Source of the DNA: VRUE01 sp963737575
GTDB taxonomy: Bacteria; Actinomycetota; Thermoleophilia; Solirubrobacterales; 70-9
DNA length: 64,000 nucleotides
Direction of reading: 5' to 3'
NCBI GenBank assembly: GCA_963737575.1
Contig: CAVTTJ010000008.1
Location: forward strand, 62,001-126,000
Shown: in pieces, positions 40,507 through 50,800 of the stretch
Layout of the letters: the number at the start of each line of letters is the position of its first letter
How positions within the stretch are numbered: the stretch's first letter is position 1
Notes under the pieces: model-generated
What the model was told of the DNA's origin: nothing
Seen by the model: the letters and a program-made list of their open reading frames with translations, nothing else
Databases searched by the model: none
Position numbers and translations under genes: made by a program

Positions 40507-40583
40507 CGGCGCCCCGCAACACCGGTTGCAGGACCAGGATTTCGCGGCTGGCCGCCGAGCACGGGTCGCTAGCCTGCCTCGCC

Positions 40584-41765
40584 ATGCTCCAGACTCGCAT
40601 TGCCCCGGCGGCGCTTCTGGCCGCCGTGGCGGCGCTTCTCGTGCTGCTCGTTGGGAGCGCGCCCGCGCCCGCCAAGGATCTCAGCTCGAAGCTCGAAGGC
40701 CGGGAAGCGAAGCTCTCCCACATGCGCGACCGCGCCGGTGTGCTGACGACGACGATCTCCCGCTACCGCGAGCGGATCGAACGGCTGACCGGCGAGGTCG
40801 CGGCACTGCGCGGCCAGGAAGACCAGGTCAAGCAGCGCCTCGACGCGAAGCAGGCCGAACTCGACACGGCGGTCGCGGAACTCGACGTCGCAAAGAAACG
40901 CCTGGCGGTCGTCAGGGCGCGCCTGGACCGCGCCCTGGTGGCGTTGCGCGAGCGCCTGGTGGCGATCTATGAGACTGGGACCACCGACATGCTGAGCGTG
41001 ATCGTCGGCGCCCAGGGCTACGACGATCTGATCGATCGCACCGAATACCTCGACCGGATCCACGGCATGGACGAAGCCGTGATCGACAGGGTGCAGCAGC
41101 TGCGCGACGAGGTGCAGTCGACGGTTCGGAAACTGCGCACGGCGAAGCTCACGATCGAAGCAGCGCGCGACGCGATCGCCACCGAAAAGGAGGCGCTGGC
41201 CAGCGCACGCTCAGCCGTACAGACGCGCCAGTCGAAGCTGGTCGCCGCCCGGCACGAGCGCGAAGCAGCGCTCTCGAAGATCGACGAAAACGAACAACAC
41301 CTCGAGGGCGAAATGGGCGAAATCCAGGCCGAAATCGCCATCCAGTCGGGCGCGGCGACGCCGCTGCCTGCAGGGCCGATCCGCTACGGATCGGGGCACC
41401 TGATCTGGCCGGTCGACGGCCCGGTCGTATCGGGCTTCGGGATGCGCTGGGGCCAGATGCACGAGGGGATCGACATCGCCGTCCCCGAAGGGACCCCGAT
41501 CCGTGCCGCCGACGCCGGGACGGTCGTGCTGCTGCAGTCGGAGTCGGAAAGCGGCGGCTACGGCAACTTCACCTGCCTCGACCACGGTGGCGGCCTCCAG
41601 ACGTGCTACGCGCACCAGTCCTCATTCGCCGTCAGCGCCGGCCAGACCGTCTCCCAGGGCCAGGTGATCGGGTATTCCGGGTGCACCGGGCACTGCTTCG
41701 GCCCCCACGTGCATTTCGAGGTCCGGGTGGGGGGCGTGCCCACGGATCCCCTCGGATATCTCTAA
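40584..41765 (+). CDS. Secreted M23 peptidoglycan endopeptidase with coiled coil
   Basis: 393 residues from ATG 40584. A signal peptide (LLAAVAALLVLLVGSAPAPA) leads to a coiled coil of about 200 residues (EGREAKLSHMRDRAGVLTTT; ETGTTDMLSVIVGAQGYDDL). The C-terminal M23/LytM domain (~270-393) has the zinc ligands in QMHEGIDIAV, the loop DHGGGLQTCYAH, and HVHFEVRVG. It resembles EnvC/PcsB-type proteins that cut peptide cross-links during division, acting outside the membrane. The catalytic His and Asp are intact, so it is likely an active enzyme. Confidence 0.93.
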   Translation: MLQTRIAPAALLAAVAALLVLLVGSAPAPAKDLSSKLEGREAKLSHMRDRAGVLTTTISRYRERIERLTGEVAALRGQEDQVKQRLDAKQAELDTAVAELDVAKKRLAVVRARLDRALVALRERLVAIYETGTTDMLSVIVGAQGYDDLIDRTEYLDRIHGMDEAVIDRVQQLRDEVQSTVRKLRTAKLTIEAARDAIATEKEALASARSAVQTRQSKLVAARHEREAALSKIDENEQHLEGEMGEIQAEIAIQSGAATPLPAGPIRYGSGHLIWPVDGPVVSGFGMRWGQMHEGIDIAVPEGTPIRAADAGTVVLLQSESESGGYGNFTCLDHGGGLQTCYAHQSSFAVSAGQTVSQGQVIGYSGCTGHCFGPHVHFEVRVGGVPTDPLGYL

Positions 41766-41901
41766 GTCGTAATACTCAGTCTTAGTTTGAACTCGGATAT
41801 TGGTCTAAAAATCCAAATTTTTGGTATGGAGAAAAAGGGTTCACCTGCCAATGTTGGTACTAAGCAATTGGAGCGACGACGTTGAACCAGGAGGGGTTTC
41901 G
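41766..41901 (+). promoter_or_regulatory. AT-rich control region
   Basis: This stretch is markedly AT-rich against the surrounding sequence and contains CCAAATTTTTGG (41813-41824), a 5-bp-arm palindrome, TAATACTCAGTC and runs of A. It precedes a gene with a strong AGGAGGGG site, so it probably holds the promoter and regulator site for the anchored protein. Confidence 0.5.
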
Positions 41902-42627
41902 TTGATACGTCACTCCCAGTCATATCTATTTGGAGCGATTTCGGGCACGGCGGTGATCGCGGCAGCGGTCGTCTTCTTCGTCCTGTTCGTGAGCGCGCAG
42001 GCGCTCCGTGACTGGCCGATCTCCTCTCTGAGCCTGCCCGGCAGCGACAACTCGACCGCGGTTGCGCCCGCGGAGTCGCTCGGCGGCAGCTCGGCTAACG
42101 CAGCGGCCCAGAGCCTCACCGGCCCGGTCTCGGTATCGGCCGCGACTGTCGCGCCGGCGGCCAAGGCCGGTGGCGGCGCCAACCACCACAAGGCCTCCGC
42201 CAACGGCAACTCGAACGGGAAGGTCGCGTCGCAGACGCAGATCCAGAGCAGCCGCGGCGTCGACTCCGCTCCCGTCCAGCAGCCCTCCAGCACCTCACCG
42301 ACCCCCGCGCCGACGGGCGGAAGCGGCAATTCCACCGCCGGCTCGGGAACAGCTTCACCGCCCAGCGCCAGCGGCGGCGGCTCCTCGCCCGGGACCGAAA
42401 GCAGCAGCGGCGGCAGCTCCCCCGCAAGCAGCAACGTCGGCACCCGCACCGCGCGCCGGGTGACCAACACCGTCAAGGAAATCTCCAGCGCGGCCACCCC
42501 GCCGGCCCCTTCGCCCGTCACCAACACCGTCGGTGAAGTCGAAGAACGGGTCGCTCCCACACCGCCGCCGTCGGGAACGACGAGCGAAAAGGTGAAGGAA
42601 GCGATCGCGGGCATCGGCGGCAACTAG
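41902..42627 (+). CDS. Membrane-anchored Ser/Gly/Pro-rich extracellular protein
   Basis: 241 residues from TTG 41902, selected for the AGGAGGGG site 6 nt upstream; an earlier in-frame GTG has no site. A transmembrane or signal segment at residues ~10-32 (ISGTAVIAAAVVFFVLFVSA) precedes a long low-complexity region rich in Ser, Gly, Thr, Ala and Pro, with a C-terminal repeat of VTNTVKEIS/VTNTVGEVE. It resembles flexible wall-spanning stalks. The AT-rich control region and its position after the M23 gene suggest a cell-envelope role; function is unknown. Confidence 0.75.
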   Translation: MIRHSQSYLFGAISGTAVIAAAVVFFVLFVSAQALRDWPISSLSLPGSDNSTAVAPAESLGGSSANAAAQSLTGPVSVSAATVAPAAKAGGGANHHKASANGNSNGKVASQTQIQSSRGVDSAPVQQPSSTSPTPAPTGGSGNSTAGSGTASPPSASGGGSSPGTESSSGGSSPASSNVGTRTARRVTNTVKEISSAATPPAPSPVTNTVGEVEERVAPTPPPSGTTSEKVKEAIAGIGGN

Positions 42628-42832
42628 CTCCCTCAGGGCGCCCCACACGTCACAATGCCCGTCGACGATGGGCTTAGAGAGGACATCGGAGCACCCTACG
42701 CGCGGCCTGGCGCCGGTCGACCGGCGCGGTTCGGCGTCGTCGGGCGGCCGAATAGCGCTCGACTATTCGGCCTCCCTGCGTCCTGGTCCAGCCTGGTGAA
42801 GCGCTCGCCGGCCGCACACATGGAGCTCTCCG

Positions 42833-44116
42833 ATGTCCTCTGAACTGGACCCCGGAGCCGCCGGCGCGCTCGCGGACCCGATCGCGGCCTCGCCGGTGTT
42901 CCCTGTCGGGAGCCGCATCGACGAGCGCGGCCGGATCGAGATCGCCGGCTGCGACCTGGTCGAGCTCGCCGCCGAGTTCGGCACCCCCGCCTACGTCTAC
43001 TCCGAGGACGACCTCCGCGACCGCGCCCGGCAGACGGTGGCCGCCTTTGCCGAGCGGACCGAGAGCTTCGAGGTCCTCTACGCGAGCAAGGCCTTCGCCT
43101 GCACCGCCGCCTACAGGCTGTTCGCCGAGGAGGGGCTCTCCTGCGACGTCGCCTCCGGCGGCGAGCTCCACCTGGCGCTCGGCGCCGGGTTCGACCCGGA
43201 GCGGATCTACATGCACGGCAACAACAAGACCGAGACCGAGCTGCTGGCGGCGCTCGACGCCGGCGTCGGCCACCTGATCGTCGACTCGCTGGACGAGATC
43301 GAGAGGCTGGAGCGGCTCGCCGCCGGACGCCGCCAGCGGGTACTGATCAGGGTCACGCCGGGGATCCGGCCCGACACCCACGAGAAGATCGCCACCGGCC
43401 AGGAGGACTCGAAGTTCGGGATCCCGCTCGCGACCCTGCCGCTGGCGGTCGAGCGGTGCGAGGCGGCGGGGCTCGAGGTCCGCGGCCTCCACGCCCACGT
43501 CGGATCCCAGGTCTTCGACCTCGACGTCTACCAGCGGCTGGCCGAGGTGCTCGTCGCCGCCGGCGACTATCCCGAGATCAACATGGGCGGCGGTTTCGCC
43601 GTGGCCTACACCCGCGACCAGGCCCCGCCGCCCGCCGCCGCCTACGCCGAGGCGATGCTTGAGCGCCTCCCCGACGGGATCAGGCTCCTCTGCGAGCCGG
43701 GCCGCTCGCTCGTCGCCAATCCCGGCGTCTCGCTCTACACGGTCGGGACGGTCAAGGACGTCCCCGGCGGGCGCCGCTACGTCGCGGTCGACGGCGGCAT
43801 GGCCGACAACATCAGGCCGATGCTCTACGGAGCGGCCTACGAAGCCGAGATCGCCGACCGCGTCGGCGACTCGACCCGGTGCCGCCTCGTCGGCATGCAC
43901 TGCGAGTCCGGCGACGTGCTGATCGAGGAGGCGCGGCTGGAAGATCCGCGCGTCGGCGATGTCGTGGTCGTTCCCGCGACCGGCGCCTACGGCCACTCGA
44001 TGGCGAGCAACTACAACGCCGTTCCCCGGCCTCCGGTCATCTTCTGCAGCGACGGCGACGCTCGCGTCGTCGTCCGCCGCGAGTCCAACCAGGACCTGAC
44101 CGCGCGTGACGCATAG
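42833..44116 (+). CDS. lysA: Diaminopimelate decarboxylase
   Basis: 427 residues from ATG 42833. Fold III PLP enzyme: PLP Lys in YASKAFACTA, HGNNKTETELLAALD, LHAHVGSQ, the INMGGGFAVAYTRD strand, CEPGRSLVAN, and the C-terminal HCESGD/GAYGHSMASNYN. It converts meso-diaminopimelate to lysine. The order lysA-hom-thrC-thrB, with hom overlapping by 11 nt, is the usual actinobacterial aspartate-family block, so regulation by lysine and threonine supply is likely. Confidence 0.96.
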   Translation: MSSELDPGAAGALADPIAASPVFPVGSRIDERGRIEIAGCDLVELAAEFGTPAYVYSEDDLRDRARQTVAAFAERTESFEVLYASKAFACTAAYRLFAEEGLSCDVASGGELHLALGAGFDPERIYMHGNNKTETELLAALDAGVGHLIVDSLDEIERLERLAAGRRQRVLIRVTPGIRPDTHEKIATGQEDSKFGIPLATLPLAVERCEAAGLEVRGLHAHVGSQVFDLDVYQRLAEVLVAAGDYPEINMGGGFAVAYTRDQAPPPAAAYAEAMLERLPDGIRLLCEPGRSLVANPGVSLYTVGTVKDVPGGRRYVAVDGGMADNIRPMLYGAAYEAEIADRVGDSTRCRLVGMHCESGDVLIEEARLEDPRVGDVVVVPATGAYGHSMASNYNAVPRPPVIFCSDGDARVVVRRESNQDLTARDA

Positions 44117-45350
44117 AGCTCAACCGAGCTCCGAGCCCTTCCGAATCGGGCTGCTCGGCCGCGGCACCGTCGGCGGCGCCTTCGCGGACCTTCTCGCGGA
44201 GCGCGGGGCGGCGGTCGAGGCGGCGACCGGGCGGCGGGTCGAGCTGGCCGGGACGCTGACCCGCAGCGAGGGCGAGTTCGGCGAGATCCTCGGCCGCTCG
44301 GACATGATCGTCGAGCTGATCGGCGGCACCGACCCCGCCCGCGATTACGTGCTCGAGGCGTTGCGCGGAGGGCGGCCGGTCGTCACCGCAAACAAGCAGC
44401 TGCTCGCCCAGCACGGCGAGGAGCTCTTCGGCGCCGCGCGCGATGCAGGGGTCCAGCTCCGGTTCGAGGCCGCGGTCGCCGGCGTGATCCCGATCGTGCG
44501 GGCGATCCAGGAGAGCTTCGGCGTGACCGAGATCGACAAGGTGTTCGGGATCGTCAACGGCACCACCAATTTCATCCTCAGTGAGATGGCGGCGAGCGGC
44601 GCGGCCTACGACGAGGCTCTGTCCCGCGCCCAGGAGCTCGGCTACGCCGAGGCCGACCCGACAGACGACGTCAGCGGCGCCGACGCCGCGGCCAAGATGG
44701 CGATCCTGGCCCGCCTCGCGTTCCATTCCCCCGTGACCCTCGACCAGGTCGCCTACGAGGGGATCGAGGCCGTGACGCCCGACGACATCTCCTATGCGCG
44801 CGAGCTCGACCTCTCGCTGAAGCTGCTCGGGGTCGCCGAGCGCCTCGACGGGGGTATCAGCGTCCGCGTCTTTCCCTGCTTCCTCTACGGCGGCCACCCG
44901 CTCGCGCCGGTCGGGGGCCCCTTCAACGCCGTGATGGTCGAGGCTCCGGCGATCACCGAGGTCACGATGTCGGGGCCGGGCGCCGGTGGCGTCCAGACCG
45001 CTTCGGCGGTCCTCAGCGACCTCGTCTCGATCATCTCCGGCGAGGCGCCCGTCCACGAGGCGGGCGCCGGGCTCGAGATCGTCTCCGATGTCAGCTCCTC
45101 CTTCTACCTCCACCTCGAGGTCGCCGACCGGCCCGGCGTCCTCGCCCGGATCGCGAAGGTGCTCGGCGACAACGAGATCTCGGTCAAGAGCGTCGTCCAG
45201 CAGGGGATCGGCGATGACGCGAGACTGGTGATGGTCCTCCACGAGTGCCGTGAGTCGAACTTCTCCGCCGCGGTGGCCGAGATGGCGCGGCTCGAGGAGG
45301 TCCGCTCGGCGCCCCGCGCGATCCGCGTAATCGAGGAGGAGTTTGTCTGA
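44106..45350 (+). CDS. hom: Homoserine dehydrogenase with C-terminal ACT domain
   Basis: 414 residues from GTG 44106, overlapping lysA. It has the Rossmann GLLGRGTVGGAF, the catalytic-domain segments NGTTNFILSEMA, GYAEADPTDDVSGADAAAK and GPGAGGVQTASAVLSDL, and an ACT domain from about residue 335 (SSFYLHLEVADRPGVLARIA). It reduces aspartate-4-semialdehyde to homoserine; the ACT domain normally mediates feedback inhibition by threonine. It is followed by thrC and thrB, and a GC-rich hairpin lies in the gap before thrC. Confidence 0.96.
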   Translation: MTHRAQPSSEPFRIGLLGRGTVGGAFADLLAERGAAVEAATGRRVELAGTLTRSEGEFGEILGRSDMIVELIGGTDPARDYVLEALRGGRPVVTANKQLLAQHGEELFGAARDAGVQLRFEAAVAGVIPIVRAIQESFGVTEIDKVFGIVNGTTNFILSEMAASGAAYDEALSRAQELGYAEADPTDDVSGADAAAKMAILARLAFHSPVTLDQVAYEGIEAVTPDDISYARELDLSLKLLGVAERLDGGISVRVFPCFLYGGHPLAPVGGPFNAVMVEAPAITEVTMSGPGAGGVQTASAVLSDLVSIISGEAPVHEAGAGLEIVSDVSSSFYLHLEVADRPGVLARIAKVLGDNEISVKSVVQQGIGDDARLVMVLHECRESNFSAAVAEMARLEEVRSAPRAIRVIEEEFV

Positions 45351-45418
45351 GCGCATGCGGAGCAAGCGTCGAAATCCGATCACCCGCGCAGCGGAGCCTG
45401 CGCGAAGGAGTCGGTGAC

Positions 45419-46453
45419 ATGCCCGCGTCGCTCATCGAGCGGTACCGGGACCGGCTGCCGCTCGAGGAGGGCGACCCGGTGGTGACGCTGAACGAGGGCT
45501 CGACGCCGCTGATCGAGGCCGAGCGGCTCTCGGAGCGGCTCGGGGTGAGGACACTGCTCAAGTTCGAGGGCGCAAACCCGACCGGGAGCTTCAAGGACAG
45601 GGGGATGACGGTCGCTGTATCGAGGGCGAAGGCGCGCGGCGCGGAGGCCGTGATCTGCGCCTCGACCGGGAACACGGCGGCGAGTGCCGCCGCCTACGCC
45701 GCACGGGCCGGCCTGCGCGGGGCGGTGATCGTCCCGGAGGGGAAGATCGCGATCGGCAAGCTCGCCCAGGCGCTGATGCACGGCGCCCGGGTCATCGCTT
45801 TGCAGGGAAACTTCGACGAGGCGTTCCGCATCGTCCGCGACCTCGCCGAGCGGCACCCGATCGAGCTCGTCAACTCGGTCAACCCGTTCCGGATCGAGGG
45901 GCAGAAGACTGCCGCGTTCGAGGTCCTCGAGGAGCTCGGAGAGGCGCCCGGAGCGCTCGCGATCCCGGTCGGCAACGCCGGCAACGTCACCGCCTACTGG
46001 CAGGGCTTCCAGGAGATGGAGACGGCGCCGGTCCTCTACGGCTTCCAGGCCGAGGGCGCGGCGCCCCTTGTCAATGGCGCTCCGGTCGAGAGCCCGGAGA
46101 CGATCGCCTCGGCGATCCGGATCGGCAACCCGGCCCGCTGGGAGGAGGCGATGGCCGCGTTCACCTCCTCGCGGGGTCGCGTCGCAGCCGTCTCCGACGA
46201 GCAGATCCTCGACGCCTACCGCTGGCTCGCCGCGCACGAGGGGGTTTTCTGCGAGCCGGCCTCGGCGGCCTCGGTCGCGGGGCTGCTGGCGCACGGGCTG
46301 CCGGTCCTCGACGGCGAGCAGGCCCCGCAATCGGTCGTCTGCGTCCTCACCGGCCACGGCCTCAAGGACCCCGACACCGCCCTCTCGAAAGCGCCGCCGG
46401 TCGTCAACTGCGAGAACGACCTCGAGGCCGTCGAGCGCGCAGTCTTTGCATGA
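45419..46453 (+). CDS. thrC: Threonine synthase
   Basis: 344 residues from ATG 45419. Fold II PLP enzyme: Lys in NPTGSFKDRGM, the cofactor phosphate loop in PVGNAGNVTAYWQGF, and the active-site Ser/Thr in ICASTGNTAASAAAYAARAG. It converts O-phosphohomoserine to threonine. It is of the shorter prokaryotic type without an N-terminal extension. The stop overlaps the thrB start (ATGA), so thrC and thrB are coupled. The gap before it carries a leader segment of the kind seen at 5103 and 60481. Confidence 0.95.
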   Translation: MPASLIERYRDRLPLEEGDPVVTLNEGSTPLIEAERLSERLGVRTLLKFEGANPTGSFKDRGMTVAVSRAKARGAEAVICASTGNTAASAAAYAARAGLRGAVIVPEGKIAIGKLAQALMHGARVIALQGNFDEAFRIVRDLAERHPIELVNSVNPFRIEGQKTAAFEVLEELGEAPGALAIPVGNAGNVTAYWQGFQEMETAPVLYGFQAEGAAPLVNGAPVESPETIASAIRIGNPARWEEAMAAFTSSRGRVAAVSDEQILDAYRWLAAHEGVFCEPASAASVAGLLAHGLPVLDGEQAPQSVVCVLTGHGLKDPDTALSKAPPVVNCENDLEAVERAVFA

Positions 46454-47331
46454 CCTCGCGCCACCGGATAGTCCGCGTCCCCGCCTCTTCGGCGAATCTC
46501 GGCCCGGGCTACGACGTGATGGCGGCGGCGGTCGCGATGCACCTCGAGCTCGAGGTCGAGGAGACCGGTGAGTTCTTCCTCGACCCCGGCCCGCTCGATG
46601 TCTCCGGCGGTCGCGACAACCTGATCGTCCGCGCCTTCGAGAGCCTCCACCCGGCGGACGGGATCGCGTTCCGCCTGCGTGAGGGAATCCCGCTCGCCCG
46701 CGGGCTCGGCTCGAGCGCGGCGGCGATCGTCGCCGGCTTATATGCCGCTGACCACCTCTTCGAGCTGGCGCTCTCGCGCGAGGAGCTGCTGGTGCGGGCG
46801 AGCGAGATCGAGGGCCACCCCGACAACGTCGCGGCGGCGATCTATGGCGGCTTCGTGATCTGCGGCGAGGGCCCCGACGGCGCCCCGGCCGCGGCCCGCT
46901 TCGACCCTCCCGACGGCCTCGAGGGGATCGCGGTGATCCCGGCCGAGGAGGTCTCGACCGAGGCCGCCCGGGAAGCGATCCCGGCCGAGGTCCCTCTCGC
47001 CGACGCCGTCGCCAACGTCTCCGCTGCCTCGCGGCTGGTGCTGGGCCTCCGCAGCGCCGACCTCGACCTCGTCGCCCGTGGCCTCGATGACCGCATCCAC
47101 CAGCCGCGCCGGCGCGAGCTCTACCCGCGCTCGATGGAGCTGGTCGACGGGGCCCGCGAGCTCGGCGCGCTGGGGGCGACGATCTCGGGCGCCGGACCGT
47201 CGGTCCTCGTCTGGACGACCTGGCAGGACGCCGGCAAGGTGGCCGAGGCGCTCGAGAGCCGTGCCGCGGGCTGGGCCGAGGTGCGCCGGCTGCCATTCAC
47301 CCCGCTTGGCGCCGACGTCCCTGAGCTCTAG
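46450..47331 (+). CDS. thrB: Homoserine kinase
   Basis: 293 residues from ATG 46450. GHMP kinase: SSANLGPGYDVMAAAVAMHL, ATP loop in LARGLGSSAAAIVAGLYAA, and the third motif LGATISGAGPSVLVWT. It phosphorylates homoserine with ATP, supplying ThrC. It ends the lysA-hom-thrC-thrB series; a cupin gene follows after 13 nt. Confidence 0.95.
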   Translation: MTSRHRIVRVPASSANLGPGYDVMAAAVAMHLELEVEETGEFFLDPGPLDVSGGRDNLIVRAFESLHPADGIAFRLREGIPLARGLGSSAAAIVAGLYAADHLFELALSREELLVRASEIEGHPDNVAAAIYGGFVICGEGPDGAPAAARFDPPDGLEGIAVIPAEEVSTEAAREAIPAEVPLADAVANVSAASRLVLGLRSADLDLVARGLDDRIHQPRRRELYPRSMELVDGARELGALGATISGAGPSVLVWTTWQDAGKVAEALESRAAGWAEVRRLPFTPLGADVPEL

Positions 47332-47344
47332 GCTTGGGGGACAG

Positions 47345-47719
47345 ATGGCCGACGGCTACACGATCAAGCACCGCGACGAGTTCGAGAAGATGGAGGGGTC
47401 CGGCGGCGCGACCTGGCTGCTGGCGCGCAAGTCGCTCGGGACCGGGTGCTTCGGCTACAACCTTGTCGAAATCGCCCCCGGTGGCCAGATCCCCGAGCAC
47501 AACCACGGCAACAGCGACGAGGTCGAGGTCTACGCGATCCTCGAGGGCGAGGCGATCATGCGCCTCGACGGCGAGGACCACCCCGCCCCGGCCGGCACCT
47601 TCGCCTCGATCGAGAGCCCGACCAGCCGGACGATCCTCAACCGCTCCGACGAGACTGTCACAGCGCTGCTGATCGGGGTGCTGCCCGACGGCGGCTACGA
47701 GCCGATGTCCTGGGGCTGA
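47345..47719 (+). CDS. Cupin domain protein
   Basis: 124 residues from ATG 47345 (GGGGGA upstream). It has a single small beta barrel with metal ligands in EHNHGNSDEVEVY (HxH...E) and a second motif DHPAPAGTFASI, where a later His is weak. GEAIMRLDGEDHPAPAG is typical. It may bind a small ligand or act as a metal-dependent isomerase. It is cotranscribed after thrB and before gltB, which hints at an amino-acid metabolite, but the ligand is unknown. Confidence 0.85.
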   Translation: MADGYTIKHRDEFEKMEGSGGATWLLARKSLGTGCFGYNLVEIAPGGQIPEHNHGNSDEVEVYAILEGEAIMRLDGEDHPAPAGTFASIESPTSRTILNRSDETVTALLIGVLPDGGYEPMSWG

Positions 47720-47807
47720 GCCCCGGGGCCGAACCGCCCTATAATTCTCCGACTCGTCAACCCGTCGCGCGCCCGCTCGGAGAAGGCGCGGATCCCGGGA
47801 GGTCAAC

Positions 47808-50800
47808 ATGAGCGGTACCCAGTCACCGAAGAGCAAGGGCGGTGGTTTTCGATATTCGCCCGAGCAGGCCTACAGGCCGCGGGTCTCGCCGCCGAGCGTC
47901 GAGGACAAGGACGCGTGCGCGATCTACGCATCGGTGCGCAAGGACGCGACGCCGAGCCACGACCCGATCCGCAAGGCGATCCCCGCCCTGCAGAAGATGC
48001 TCCACCGCGCCGGCAACGTCGACGGCGAGGGCGACGGGTGCGGCCTCCTCATGGATATTCCCCGCAAGTTGTGGGCCGAGGAGGTCCGCAGCGGCGGCCA
48101 TGACCCCTCGCTGACCCTCGACGACGCCTTCGCCGTCGCCCACGTCTTCGTCGAGCGCACCTCCGACCTTCAGCGGGTCCAGCACGACGCCCGCGAGCTG
48201 CTCGGCCGGGGCGGCTTCCGGATCCTCGCCGAGCGGATCGGGGTCGTCGACTCGACCGCGCTGGGACCGACCGCGCGTGAGGAGGAGCCCCACTTCTGGC
48301 AGATCTCTGGCCTCGTCGCCGACGCCTCCCACCGCGACCGCGTCCTCTTCGACCTCCTCTGCGAGCTTGAGGCGCGGCTCGGCGTCCATGTCCCATCGTT
48401 CTCGGCGACCACCTGCGTCTACAAGGTGATGGGGGCGCCGAAGGTGCTCGCCGCCTACTACCCCGACCTCGGCGACGAGCGATTCGAGACGATCGGGTGC
48501 TTCGGCCACAACCGCTACTCGACCAACACCTGGCCCTCGTTCAAGCGGGTCCAGCCGTTCTCGGTCCTCGGGCACAACGGCGAGATCAACACGATCGAGC
48601 AGCTCCGCCAGGAGGCGCGGATGCTGGGAGTCCCGATCCCGCCCGGCAACTCCGACTCCCAGGACCTGAACCGGACGATCGAGACATTGGTCAGCCGCGA
48701 CGGCCTCAGCCTCGCCGAGGCGATGGAGATGGTCGTGCCGCCGATCGTCGAGGAGATCCGCGGCCTGCCCGAGGAATTGCACAGCTTCTACATGTACCTG
48801 CACCAGGCGATGGGGCCGTTCGCCCAGGGCCCGGTCGCGCTGATCGCCCGCCACACCGACGAGTGCGTCTTCTCGGCCGACGCCCTCGGCCTGCGGCCGC
48901 TGTGGCAGGTCGAGACCGGTGACGACTTCGTCTTCAGCTCCGAGCCGGGCGTCGTCGCGGTCGGCGAGATGGTGGGCGAGCCGAAGCCGCTCGCCCCCGG
49001 CGAGAAGGCGCTGGTCGAGATCGACCGCGAGCGCAAGCGCTCGCTGCTCTGGCCCCACGACGAGATGCTGCGGATGGTCCGCGAGCGCTGGCTGAAGCGC
49101 AACGGGGTGGAGGAGGTCGGGCCGTACGCCCGCGCGCTCGAGACCGGCGGGCCGCTCGAAGGCGGCGAGGTGCCGGGCTACTCCGACGCGGGCCCCGAGG
49201 AGCCGGTCAAGGTCTCCGACCGCGTCCTCGCCGGCTTCGGCTGGCAGCGCGACGACGTCAAACTCGTCCAGCAGATGGCCTCCAACGGCGCCGAGCCGAT
49301 CGGGTCGCTCGGCTATGACGGGCCGCTCGCGGCTCTCTCCCCAGAGCGCCAGAACCTCGCCGACTACTTCAAGGAGACCGTCGCGGTGGTGACCAACCCG
49401 GCAATCGACCGCGAGCGCGAGGTCGAGCACTTCTCGACCCGGGCCGTGTTCGGCCGGCGCCCCTCGCTGGCCGCCGCCGACGAGGACACGGCCACGATCG
49501 AGACGTCGCTGCCGATGATCCTCGGCGGCCATCACGAGATGGCGCCGCTCTCGGACAAGACCTATCGCGAGGTCGCGCGCCAGCACCGCACCTACCTGCT
49601 CGAGGACCTCTGGGAGGAGTTCCGCGGGCGGGCCGGCGCGGTCGACATCTCGCTGCTCGAGTCGGAGACCACGAAGGGCGCGATCGAGCGGATCAAGCAG
49701 GAGGCGGTGAAGAAGGTCCGCGACGGGGCCGAGCTCCTGGTCCTCACCGACCGAACCGTCTACGACGCCGAGCGCCGCTACCTCGACCCCCACCTGGCGA
49801 CCTCGGCGATCGACCAGGCGCTGAAGCAGTTCAAGGTCGAGCCGGGCGAGGAGAACCTGCGCCGCCGCTGCGGCATCGTCCTCCGCGCGGCCTCGATCCG
49901 CAACGTCCACGACGTGATGCTCGCCCTCGGGCTCGGCGCCAACGGCGTCTGCCCGTACACGATGGTCGAGGTGATATGCGTCGAGGACTACGAGACCGAC
50001 ATCGGCAACCTCTGCTCGGCGCTGACCAAGGGGATCGAGAAAGTGATCTCGACGATCGGGATCCACGAGGTGCGCGGCTACGCCCGCCAGTTCTCCTCGA
50101 TCGGGATCAGGCCGGAGCTCGCCGAGATCTTCCAGACCGAGGCCTTCGCCGCGTCGGAGGGCGGCGGCACCGGGTTCGCCGACCTCGACGAGGACACCAA
50201 CGAGCGCGCCCGGATCCTCTCCGAGGACGACGACGCGAAACCGGCGAAGACGTTCCGCTTCTACCCGAAGGTCTACAAGGCCGCGATCGCGACCGCCAAC
50301 GGCTCGGGGACCTACGCCGAATACTCGGAGAAGGTCCGCGACCTCGAGTCCCAGAGCCCGATCTCGATGCGCCACATCATGGGCCTCAAGGGCGACCGCG
50401 ACCCGGTCGACCCGGCCGGCGTCGACGCCGGCGTCGGCCACCACGACTACCCGGTCGTGATCTCCTCGATGAGCTTCGGGTCGCAGTCGGAGCCCGCCTT
50501 CCGCGCCTACGCCGAGGCGGCGAAATCGATCAACATCCTCTGCGTCAACGGCGAGGGCGGCGAGATCCGCGACATGTACGGGCAGTACCGCAAATGGCGC
50601 GGCCAGCAGGTCGCCTCGGGCCGGTTCGGCGTCTCGGCCGAGATGATCAACTCCTCCTACGTCGCCGAGATCAAGATCGGCCAGGGGGCGAAGCCCGGCG
50701 AGGGCGGCCACCTGCCCGGCAAGAAGGTCTCCGAGAAGGTCGCCGCCGCCCGTAACGCGGCTCCCGGCACCGACCTGATCTCGCCCTCCAACAACCACGA

